The notes beneath the pieces were generated by a model. The model made no database searches, was not told where the DNA came from, and saw nothing but the letters and a program-made list of their open reading frames with translations. From Pempheris klunzingeri (lineage: Eukaryota > Chordata > Actinopteri > Acropomatiformes > Pempheridae), in the NCBI RefSeq assembly GCF_042242105.1, contig NC_092020.1, forward strand, positions 5,859,501 to 5,923,500: DNA of 64,000 nucleotides. The letters run 5' to 3'. Both the position numbers and the translations under genes were made by a program. Shown in pieces: positions 14,501 through 26,400 of this stretch; position 1 is the first letter of the stretch, and each line of letters begins with the position of its first letter.

Positions 14501-15932
14501 TTCTTCTGTTTATTTGAAATAAACTGTTAAAATAAAATGCATCACTTCCTGTGAGTGGGAGGATTTTTCCCAGGAAAGAGCTACCAGACTGGTAGGTGTT
14601 TAGAACAGCAAGTGCAAAAATTTCCATGAACTGGATATTAGATGAATCACTGCTGTGTTACATCAAGTTATTACTGAGAAAAACAGATATTTATTTATAT
14701 GAAAATGTCACAAGTTCCAGTTCCAGCAAATACACTAAAACAAAGTGCATGTTGGCAAAGTGGTATAACAGTAAAACATGGCTTCATCATGAAGGTGATG
14801 GATTACAGGTTATTGGGATTAGGTAATCAGATTACAAAAAATAAGTAACTGTAATCAGATGAGATTATACTTACATTGTCCATTATTTGATTAAATAAAA
14901 TTTAAAATTAAATTAAATTAGATTTGTGTTTAAGATATTGTTGTGTTTTAAAATTATGAAAATGAAAAATAAAATAATTTTTCCATGACAACCAACATTT
15001 TTTTGTAATAACCAATCCAATTACTCGTGAAAAGCACATCTGACATACAGGGTTTATGGACCAGTGCTCCACTTTGTGTCGAGGGGAAAAAAGACTGGAA
15101 AAAATCTTCTGACAATGTTGCCGCCACTTACACAAGACTTACATTTACACAAACAGAAAACAAGCAGAAACAGCATCTCACATGTTGCAGAATACATACA
15201 GTGCACCTGTAGTTTGTGCCAGTCCTGTTGTAGAAGGGTGACTTGATTTGACCAAATGCTGAATATTTTATTTGCATTGAAAATGTTTTGACATTTAAAG
15301 AGAAAAAAGTGTATTCGTACATTTCCTTTTTTTTTATTATATATCTATAATATAATGATTATATAATGATTTCGAATTGATCCAAAAGTATTCAGATACG
15401 ATTTTCTTTTTTCTGTACTCCAATGAATTATGTTACTAATTACAAACATTGCCACATTTCAAGGTAATCTGACCCCACCCTGCTTGTACCATGTTGCATC
15501 TTAAGCTAGTGTAGTGGAGGAGGAAAATGGTATCATACTGACGACTATCTGGTGACATTGCTGTTCTTTGGAACACATTAAATGGTACAGTATGCCAGCG
15601 TCCGTAAGCTTAATGCAAACTGTATTTGCAAGCAAAGCTTTGCATTAACCTAAGCTGTGAAAAAGTCTTTGTTTTCCACTTTGTTAAATGTGTATCTAAA
15701 CTGGAGGTTGTAATCTTTCACTTGTCATACATACTTGGTCATTTTGAGGATGTGCAACAAACACTTCCCCCAACAGTGTGGGTAACAGATGGCATGTATA
15801 GTCATGCACGATCAAGAGCTTTGTTGTTATGCTTCCTGTACAATTGAATGTATCTGCTAGAAATCCATCCTTAGATCCTTTGGTGTCTGTTCCAGATCTA
15901 CACTCTTTGTTTTTTTGTGTCTTATTTCCATT

Positions 15933-16002
<70 letters not shown>

Positions 16003-19000
16003 TTTTTTTTCCTATCCCTTGCTTCCCCTCTTCTCTCTCTCTCTCTCCCTGCCTTGCTCTCTATCTCTCATCTGATATACCTTCCGGTCATTGCTGAAGG
16101 ATAAATCATGGTGCTGACAAGCAGAAAACTTTGTTTGAGAGGGTACATATAGACATTACGCGCTGCGTGTATAGCAATTTATTGGTACAAAATGTGCAGC
16201 ATTGTACAACCTTCTGTGCATGATTGTGCTACATACGAACACACATATTTCAAGATGCTAGAGCAGGCTAGGGAGGTAGCAGCAGACTAGCCAGCAGTTT
16301 CCAGAGAGTTACTGTAGCTTCTCAGCTTTGTCATCCTTTGTTGGCCTGTCTGTTTGGGCCAGTGGATAAGAGGATGTAAATAAGACTGCTGTCTGTAGAC
16401 TGCCTGCTCGGCTTGTTCCCTTCAGAGATATGTAGACCCCCGCTCACACTCACACAGGAAGACACTCACGATTCGGCACAACAGCTGCAAATCAGTGCAC
16501 TTCATGGCACAGGCAGGCAGCAAAAAATTGTTAATATCCCTGAAATTTGAGGTGGTATTTGCAAGCTGTTTTGTGCAAACCATGGAAACATATAATCTCC
16601 TCTTCCCTGAAGGGTAAAGTAATGCTGTACAGCAAAATGGAGTCTGTAGGTTAAAGTGGAGGACAGCACATAGAGAAAGGCACCCTGGCTAAAACAAAGT
16701 GTGGAGGTTAAAGTGGAGATCAGCACATACAAACATGGCCCCTGGCAAAGTGTTGGCAGTTAAAGCTTGGCGTGTCTTGCTTACTCAATGTTCCTTTCAG
16801 CCTATCTTATAGTTTTCTATGTGGAGCTGCAGATGGCTCTGATTCTGATTAATCTGAGCATTGTTGGTAAACTGCAGTCTGGCAGCCTGCAGGAAACATT
16901 AGCCCGTGAATTCCCAGCTATAGGTTGGAAATGCCAAATTTCCAATTTGAATCAATAAAGTTCATTTAATCTAATCTAATCTACAAATGCCATGAGTTCG
17001 CCCTAGTATTGATGCCTGAACATAATGTCCATGGCTGTCTGTGTTTTTTTCTCTTAAATTTGATGAGCCTTTGTGTAATGAATATAACAAAATGAAACAC
17101 GGGCTTTGCTTTCATTCAGATGGCTGGAACAAAAGGTGTGCTGGCTTTTTTCTCCCCTCTGTGCTCGTTCTCAGTGCTGAAAGAACAGTACAGTCGGGGA
17201 AAAAAGGAAAGCAAGCACGGGTAGATAAAGAAAGGGTGGAGAGAAGAGGGGAAATGAGAAGCAGAAAGAGAGGAGGCGAAAGGGAACAGAAATGATATAC
17301 AGTAAAAGCTCTGCCGGCATAGGGCTGCTTCTGCTCCGAGTGTCTCCCACCTCTCTCTCTCTGCTCTATTTATAACTCTATGGGAAATTGCTGAGTGGGC
17401 TCTTCCGAGGGTTTTTGCTGTAATTGATTCAAAATGCAAGTTGTCTCTTTAGTGGTGAGAAAGAGGAGAAAAGGATACCCAGTCAGTTACATGGACAGTA
17501 TATGCATGCGGATAAGATGAAGGTCCTTGCAGTTTAAGCGGGATAAATTTGTTGACCAGATACTAAATCACTGTAATAAATACACTATGGTTATTAGAGC
17601 CAGAGAGCTTCTTTATCCTATAATGACCATAATGGGGCCACACCCATAATGTCATAACACTGTGGTTCATCAATTGTTGTGATTCATCTACAGGATAATG
17701 TGCACTGCAGTTAGATCAGATTTTCTGTAACATGCCTATTTTTTATTTGACTGCAGTAAAAGATGATCTACTATCAATTATAGTAATAAAAAGATTAAAT
17801 CAATTATGCCTGGCTGGGTAAAAGCCACAACACCCATTATAACACACATTTCAAGACATTTCAGAATTTGAAGCACTCAAAAAGATGTTTTATTTCAGTT
17901 GAAGTGAGGTCCTGTAGTTATTCCTGTAAAGAGCTGATAAGAATGAATAGAAAGGAATAGTTGGCATCAAATATACCAACATTTTGGACCATGTATGTGT
18001 GTCAATTTTCTAGTTACTGTGATGCAGTGAGGAGCCTGCTTGTTAGTTTCAGTGTTGTGAGTTTGATGGCTGATGCCTGAATATGAATCATATTCAGCCT
18101 GAGGTATCGCTGACAGCTCGCCACCCATCCAGAAACAAAACACCACATTCTGCAGCTGCATGTAAACTGTTGCTGTTATTCATGCCCAAGAAATACCAAA
18201 ACCTATTCCAACCATTTTCATGCTTGCACACACTGTGGAGGGCTGTCTTTCTCTCTCTCTCTCTCTCTGTTGTTCTCTCTCTCTTTGCTCTGTGTGTGTG
18301 TCGCTCTTGTATTCATGTTCTTGTGAAAACCACTTACATTTTATACATCCCATTTTCTGCAATTGACCGCTCCTCATTCGTTAAGGCTCAGTTTACAGAG
18401 TTCATTTGTATTTTAACTGTTAAGTTTGCCATGTGTTAGCAGGCTTTCACATCAAACACGCAAGCTCAGCATTACAGAGCAACAATGTTGTTTTCAATGG
18501 AGATTGTAGTTGCAGATGACTTAAAAGGACATACTGCTTTGATTTCCTTCTGGGTTTTTACACCCCAAGTTTCAGCTTCATTAAACTTTCATCTCAAAAT
18601 AGACTGTCCAAAGACATTCTGACTACGTATGTGTGGGTTGCTACAACAACATCGTATTGATAAAGTCATAGTCAAGTACCAGAAAATATGCGGGAGGCCA
18701 GTGAGTGCTTGTTTACATCCTCCATATCTCATCCACATTTGGTATGCTAGATGGGAAGCAATTAGTTGTGCACTTTATTTGTGGTAAGTATTTTAAAGCT
18801 GGTCCAGTCATTAGTAACGCAGCGGATCAAATGATTGTAATGTGAAAGGTGTCCTTCATCAGAACCAGACTGCAGTTGCCCTTCACCTCCACAGAACATT
18901 ATGGTGTCTTTAAGGTCGTTGTTTGTGATTCATGTTCCAAAATGTTATTGTTTCATTGTTTTGGTTCACTCTCACAGCTCCCATCGGCCTTATTTCCCCA

Positions 19001-20431
19001 CCTGCACAGCGTTAAACAGCAAACAGACAAAGCTGGTGAAGAAAGTGAAGTATGTAGCACCTAAAGACCCAAATATTTCTCTCAGCACTTGGTGGAGACC
19101 AAAATCTAAATTCAATTTACATTCATATAAATTCTACGAAACCTGATTCTAAATAAATGCTAACGTTGTTCCATATCTGCTGGACATTTAAATATGGAAC
19201 TGTTTAATAACAGGTTTGCCTCATTAGCTGTATAAGGGGATAATATGTGTTTTTGTTGCTATACGGTGACAGACAGATTCTAAAACACACTTATGGAAAC
19301 ACAACCAGGGCCTTGTTCTTTACATACTGCTTGTTAACATGTTAGCCTGTGAAACTGATCTTGTTAATGTCATCCATCTGACACAGTTAGCTGGATTCGT
19401 TGTTTGTGGACCATGTCAGACTCTAGCTTTAAAGTAAAGGCATCATGAGAACATGTATGAAGGAGGATTGAATATGGCTCAGCCAGCATACAGTATATGC
19501 CAGAGAAGTATTCTCTCCACATATTTCCAACATGTGCATTATGTCTCTCACCCTGTCATTGATGTCTAGCATAGACTTTACAATGAGATGACATCATGTA
19601 CAAAAAAAACACTTTCCTGAGTCTGAGAAAGTTTTACAAATAATAAATGGCAGGCGAAGTCAGCATAAACTGACCTCGTCTGCCGTTTCACAGTTTTTAC
19701 AGTTTTTATAGGCATATTTTACAGTGGACATCAAAATAATTGATGTCTATTATAAATCAGATCTACTTAAAAGTTCTCCTTTGCTTTGCTTTTCTATTCC
19801 ATCATGGCTTTGGTCAGGGGTTATGAAACGGATGCAATGAATGAGAGTCCATAATCTTCTATAAGGCAATAGTGAGTGTGTATTTGTGTGTGAGTGTTCT
19901 TGCGTACGTCTGTGTTTGTGTGTGAGAGGGGTTGGAGGTTAACGACTGTACGTTTGACCCCTCCTACTTCCTGCACCACCATCACATGACCCTCATGACT
20001 GTGATGATGTCTTAACTGTAGCAGTGATGTCATATTGATGGCGGTGATGTCACGGTATGCAGGTCATCTCTCTCTCTGTAGTTGGTGGATTGTGCTGTTT
20101 CTAATCCCTCATCTCTCTGCTCTCTTATGTTTCCCTCCTTCCCTTCCTCTCTCGTTTCTCCCTTCTTTTCTATCTGTCTTTGTGTACTTCTTCTCCTCTC
20201 TTTCCTCCTGTTTGACCCCTCTCTCTTCCCTCTGTATCTTTAACCCTCCCCACGTCCCTTACCTCCCTCTGTGTCTTGTTTTCCCTCCATCAGGTGTCCC
20301 AATGACTATACGGGGGACCGCTGTCAAAACTCCGTCATGGCCGGTTTCTACAGTATGTCCATTTGCTCTTGTCTGTCTCCTTCTCACTGAGATGCTGCAT
20401 GCTACATCGGAGGGGTTGGATGGATGGAGCG

Positions 20432-20480
<49 letters not shown>

Positions 20481-23400
20481 TGTCTGTGTCTGTGTGTGTG
20501 TGTGTGGGGTGGGGGTGGGTGTGTGTTTGCAAAGCTGCTCTTATGTTTCATGTAAGTTAATGTGAGTGATTGTATATGTGTGTGTGTGTGTGGATGTGAG
20601 TTTGCATGCCTCTTTGTCCACCCCTTCTTCTCCCTGTCTCCCCTGGTTCCTCTGTGGTGCTCCTCTGGTCACTAGAAACAAACAATCAAGATATTTTATC
20701 ATTTACACATAAGACATTTTTCACTCTAGTCCTTCTGCTTGAAATCTTATTCAGAGCACATCACAAACTGGATACTTGACCTAGAAATCTGCTAAAAAGC
20801 CCCAGAATTGACAGCTCAACAACAAGCACCAATTGTTTATGTTTTCTAACTCTTACATTTAAATTTATTTTTAAGCTGTAAATTGCACACAACATACTTC
20901 TTTTTCAGCTCGCTCCAGAGAACTGCACAAAAAGAAACAGAGGAGACAGAGAATTAACACAATAAGCTATACAGGAGGTTGAGGTTATTTGCTTTTATTG
21001 GGACACTTTGTCACTTTCCTTTGGAGATGGTCCATCGGTGCTGTTTAGATTTCTAGCAGTAAAAAAAAAAAAAACTAAAAGATCAAGGCAATGTGGATAG
21101 AAACTACAAATACATGGTCATGCCTCTCTTTTAAACAAAGAGAAAAATCTTCCATTGATTTTACTTTTTGGAGCAGGACTGACAAATGAAAGCTTGAGAT
21201 GGAGAACAAAGTACTTCTGACATTGTTTTGAACAGCCGCCAGTCGTTACCAGAAGCTTCAGCGTATCCAAAATCCAAATAATTTGGCAAGTGAATGAGAA
21301 TAAGATTTAGAGTTAGAATATGTTCAACATTTCAAGTCTTTATGTAATCAGACTTGTGTCTGAGTCCCTTTGTGGTATTGATTTTCATATAAGCTGAGTG
21401 TCTTGATATCATGTCAGTGGAATCTGTCCTGAACTAAAAGATTAGGATGAAGCTCACAGTGCTGAATATGATAACCTGTCCTTTTCAATTCAAGCATCCA
21501 TGGATCATCTGATAAAATCTCTCATTATGGCATGTGGCTAAGTGCTGCTTGAAATGTTCTAAGGTTGACTTGTAATATGTTCAAAATTTTGTCAAGTGTT
21601 TTGCTTCTCATCACAGTGTAAATGAATTAAAGGAATAGTTTGATATTTTTGTGAAATACATTCATTCACTTTTGTTAGTGTGTTGAACATGAAACAACAG
21701 CCAGGACACGTTTAGCCCATCTTAGCACAAAGACCGGAGAGATGGGGCCAGCCTGTCTGGTTCATTAACACATTATATCTAATTAGCTGAACTGTAACTA
21801 AATAACATCTAAAAACTGCAGGCTGCGTCTTAACAGGAGGCAATGTGCCAAAACATTTCTTGGCCAGGAGCAGCGGCTTCCCATCTCATCGGCTAGTTGT
21901 GTCCCCCTGTCTTCAGTATTTATGCTAAGCTAAGCTAAAAGTCTCCTGACTCTAGCTTTCATAGTTACTGTACTTTCACGAGAGTGGTGTCAATGTTCCC
22001 ACCTAACTCACAGCAAAAAAGCAAATGCACAGATTTCCCAAAATGGGAAACTATTCCTTTAAATCATAGGGATGCAAATGGGGCTAGTCTTGTCACTCTC
22101 CTGTGATTGCAAGGGCGGTGATACTGAGAAACATATAGTCAGTACTGGTATAATCAGAGGATAACCAGAGATGCCCGGACACGTGCATAACAACGTAGCA
22201 AATTTCTGGCTGTGTCATGCTCCCATCGCTGGCCCAGCAATCACAGGGAGATCAAATAGAGGGGTAAAAATATCCCTCTTCTTGTTTCCAGGGTTAAACA
22301 CTGTTGCTCCATGCCATGTTGTCTTGTTTTGCTGTTTGACTGTTGTGAAAGTTCCACTCTGAATAATGTCAAACTTAAACCAAAAACAGGTTTTACATCA
22401 TACAATATCGCACTATGTGTAATGTCTGCTTATTATGACCCCATCATCAAGCCTTGTCTACATGCTGAAATCTGTCTGTGTGACGCTGTGCTTTTATTTT
22501 GCATTGTGACGCTCTTTCAGTCAACTGAAGGAACACTTTCCGCTGTTTTAAATCCATGTTGATTTATTACTGCCTGCTTTTTTAATGGTGCAAACGTAAA
22601 GCACTGTCAAAATGTAGAGTAGTTAAGGTTAGGGTGGACAGAAGATTGCTTGACTTTTCACAAGGGCATTTTTCTGTATGGCCAGTAATGCATGCAAAGC
22701 CATGGAAATTGGGAATGCTCAGATGATTTCTTTGTAAATCACATGAAAGGTTATAATAGCTATATGCAGCACTAGTGGGACAAAGTGCTATACAAGAGGT
22801 ATGCTGTAATCAATACAAAGGCACACAATTGCCATTAGTCAAACGAGTTACAGCACCCACCCCCATTTGCTGTGCCAGCCTCATCGACTGTACTGTGTTT
22901 TTATGTTGGAGAGTAACTCACTGCTTTTTATCTTTTGTTTTCTTGTTTTTTTTCTTTTGTCTTGTTTTATTTTACTATTATAATTTTATTTTATATTTCT
23001 GTCCAATGTTGTTTACTCCAGAAATGAGGTCTAGTAAATATAGCAGTAAGTGATGTGGCTTCTTGTCTTGCTGTCTTTGTCCGTCTGTCTCTGCATGCCT
23101 TTTTCCTGCCTGTTGGCTTCTCTTTCCTTCTACCTTTGGTTCATTTTCTCCCTTCGCTTTTTCTTTCATTCAGTTTTGTTTTCCTGTCATTTCTGGGGGT
23201 CACAGAGCTGAGGCTGTCTGAGTTGTCTGTCTGTTACTGGACGGTACACATGTCAATCGCTATGGCTGACAGCACTAATTAATTTATATCCTGGTTCAGC
23301 GTATTCAGGACATGAAAATAATATATCTGCTCCAAAGTGGACATTACACCTGACCCTATCTGTCTCTTTCCTTTTACCACGACAACTTTCTGCGCTGGCA

Positions 23401-26400
23401 GACCTTCTCAGAATTAAATTTATGGGTATGGAACATTATTATTCATTTTGCTGTGCTTAAAGGGTTTGCCAAGATCCTCTCACAGTCACACATTATTGTG
23501 CCATCTTCTCTCTAAAACCAACAACTGGGTCCCCCTCAACCTGTCCCTCTTTTTCTCCTGCCCACTAACCTGCTTTTAAGACATGTAACCCCCCCCCTCC
23601 CCTCCTCTCTGCATGCACTCGTCTTACAGTCTGACTAATTTGAAAAAGTAGACATCAGAGAAAGAGACACATTAACTGGGAAATATACATTAATGAAATA
23701 AAGCGTAGAGATGAATTAAAACACAATGTAATGGGCCTATTACAAATCAAAATTGTGTTTATCTAGACACCGTATCAGGGCAAAAGCTCTTCCTTCCTTG
23801 TCCAAAAATCAGAATGTTTCACATCATCCATAAATACAAGTGTCTGGCTTTGGCAATGTGCATATTGGTTTCAGCAGCCTGTCGAATAAAAACATGCAAG
23901 CTGCGAGTGCTTTTGCAAAGCAGTGCCAAAAGCAAGCAAAAAAGCCTGACCACATAGTCTGTCCTTATTATTCTGCCCTTGATTGACTCAGTGTCGGAGT
24001 CAAGAGCTCGGCTGTCCTAAATCACGATTGCTGTTGGCTCCACTGTGCCAGCAAGCTCGCCTTCCCATTTCCCTTTGCCTTTCTGTATCAGTACCCTGTG
24101 ACACACACACAATGCCGGGCCAAGGCTCTCGTAGGCTTTGTCAATCCCTACAGAGGCCCTTTATTTAGAAAATTCCCCCCTCCCTCGCCCCCTTCCTTCC
24201 CCTTCAGTGGCGTGTCTAGAGCTTTTTGAGGAGGAGAGAGGGGAAAAGGTGAGATGATAAATTAGGTAAAGAGGACAGTTTTTGATCCACCTGCCCCTGT
24301 TTCAAGCTGATTTCAGACATGCTATCAATAAGTTCAGCTGTGTGATGTATTTTGCCTTATATTCAATTAACTTTTTTCCTTAAGTACCATAGACAGATGG
24401 TCTTAAACTACTGAGTGCTCATAGGTGTCACTGTGTTTAGTGGACAGCTTCAGTTTTAGTCCAAACAGAGAAGAAACGTTGAAACAAATAAATTATTTGT
24501 GTTTCATAAGGTTTATGACATTGAAAAACAATGATTGATCTTCAGGGACTTTAATCCGACCATAACTAACAATCCAAGGGCCTCTATAATCCAGTTTTAG
24601 TTGATAAGGGGGCAAAGTCAGACCAGTCTTCTGGTTTCTGGGGACTGGTACTCTCCCTGGGCCTTTCTCCTGGACACGCCCCTGCTCCCCTCTAAGATCC
24701 CTCCTCTCCCTCTGTCTTCGTTTCTCCTCCTGCTCCTCCTTCCTCACCACTTAGCTTTTTCTGCTTTTACCTGACCCCCCCTTCCCCTCCCCTTCCCCTC
24801 ATGTTCTGTTTGTTGCTCCTTCTGTCATTGTGTCGTTGCGCTTGCTGTTCTGATACAGAGTGTCACACCACAGCAGGCCCAGAAGTCTGAATTAACCTAA
24901 ATACACCGAGATGACGTAGTATTTACATAGCATCACCACAAACCTGCTAGAACTTAATGAGTTTAATGTAATGCAGAGCAAAGTGATCCAAATCTGTCTA
25001 GAGATGCTCTCAAAGGCAAGTTCTGACTCTGACATAAAAATGCTGCAACCGACTCAACCCTGTCACCAGCACAGGCTTTGTAGACATCTGACAAATCTCT
25101 CAGAAGTGTTGTCTGGAGAACTGTTATTGAGCTAATAGCAAAATGTATTATACAAAAACCATTCAGGCTAATAGAATTGACCAATAGTTACACAAAAAGA
25201 AGATCTTTTTGTGTAACTATTGGTCAATTCAGTATCTTCTGTAGGAAAAATGTATTCATTGCCTTTTATGGTAGTTTATATTTGTTTCCAACTGTTAGTG
25301 ACAGTGTCTAAATCTGAAGTGTTTTATAATTAATGATTACATAACATTCATGGGGAACACTGAAACAGTTATTTGTTATTATAAAATATTTTATGACAAC
25401 TTCCCTCCAACACACAGAAAAATAACCAATTCCATAACACCACGGATTACAATTTCAACGTGCCTGTCAAGCTATGGTTACTTTTTTTTAACTAAAGCAA
25501 CTCTGATTAAAATTGGGATTAGGTTTAGAGTTTAACACCCCCTAAAACTCTTGTGTTTGTTTAAACCAGTTAAAAATTCTCCAACTAGACTTTAAAAGCT
25601 GTTTAATGTTGCATGTGACAGATGCTGACGTTAGCCCTGTTAGCCGCAGAGGCTAAAAACAATAATGAGCTGGGCAGAACAGACAACACTGCTAACTTTC
25701 ACTTCCTTCGCGACCCTGCTGATTTCCTCCTGTGGGCCTAATTCCTAATTCATTCTAGTCTATTTTTAGAGGGGAAAAAAAAGTTAAATTGAGTTAAGTT
25801 CAGGTGTCCTGATTGTGGCGCCACCACGCCACACTCTTTCGTTGGCTCTCATTATGTTCCACTCAGGAGTGGCTGAGTCACATGCGACACCTAGTGGTAA
25901 CATCTGGTACTACCAGTCCGGTGTTGGGCTTAATTCAAACCGGTTTGAAAATATTTACATTAACCCAAGTCTGCTGGCTGTACTAATGTGGAAGGGTACT
26001 CCAGAACCTCGGGACATCACAAGTGTGGTTCCAGGTGCAACAGACAGACACACACTTCCCACCAGATTTATCACAACCATCAATGATCTCGGCCTGAAAT
26101 GGGCCTGAAACTTTCAACCAGAGACCACAGCAGAACATTTCAGCCCACTGTAACACACTGTTGCTTAAAAAGCAAACAAGAATATGATGCTCAACCTCCA
26201 GTATTAGCAGCACAGGGTCACCTAAAAGCATTATACAGTGAATAGTCCGGCTTAAAACCTGTTTATACTAGCACAGGAACATACAAAAAGTAAAATACAG
26301 ATAATTAAAGCATATATATTCCTTTCTCATTAATGTCAAAATGAAATAAAAAAAGGTTTTTTTTCTGCATTTTGCTTTAAGTCATAGTTATGGTGAGCTT

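Larger units (their letters stand above)
12399..20293. other. nrg2 long intron splitting the EGF domain
   Basis: 7.9 kb without a recognised exon. It contains an imperfect hairpin (12919-12968), a compound TG/TA microsatellite (15933-15998), a two-copy 57-bp tandem repeat (16649-16760), a LINE/SINE-like 3' tail (about 16920-16982) and CT-rich stretches. Around 14820-15470, several gtaatcagatta-like motifs suggest an old transposon remnant. This is the natural place to look for alternative EGF exons. Confidence 0.6.

Noticed and set aside
14820-15470. Repeated gtaatcagatta-like motifs, perhaps a transposon
   Set aside because: Suggestive of an old dispersed element, but no clear termini or coding remnants, so not listed as a mobile element.
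20035-20565. Plus-strand open frame of 176 codons
   Set aside because: Mostly intron plus GT repeat; the nrg2 EGF exon inside it is read in another frame.
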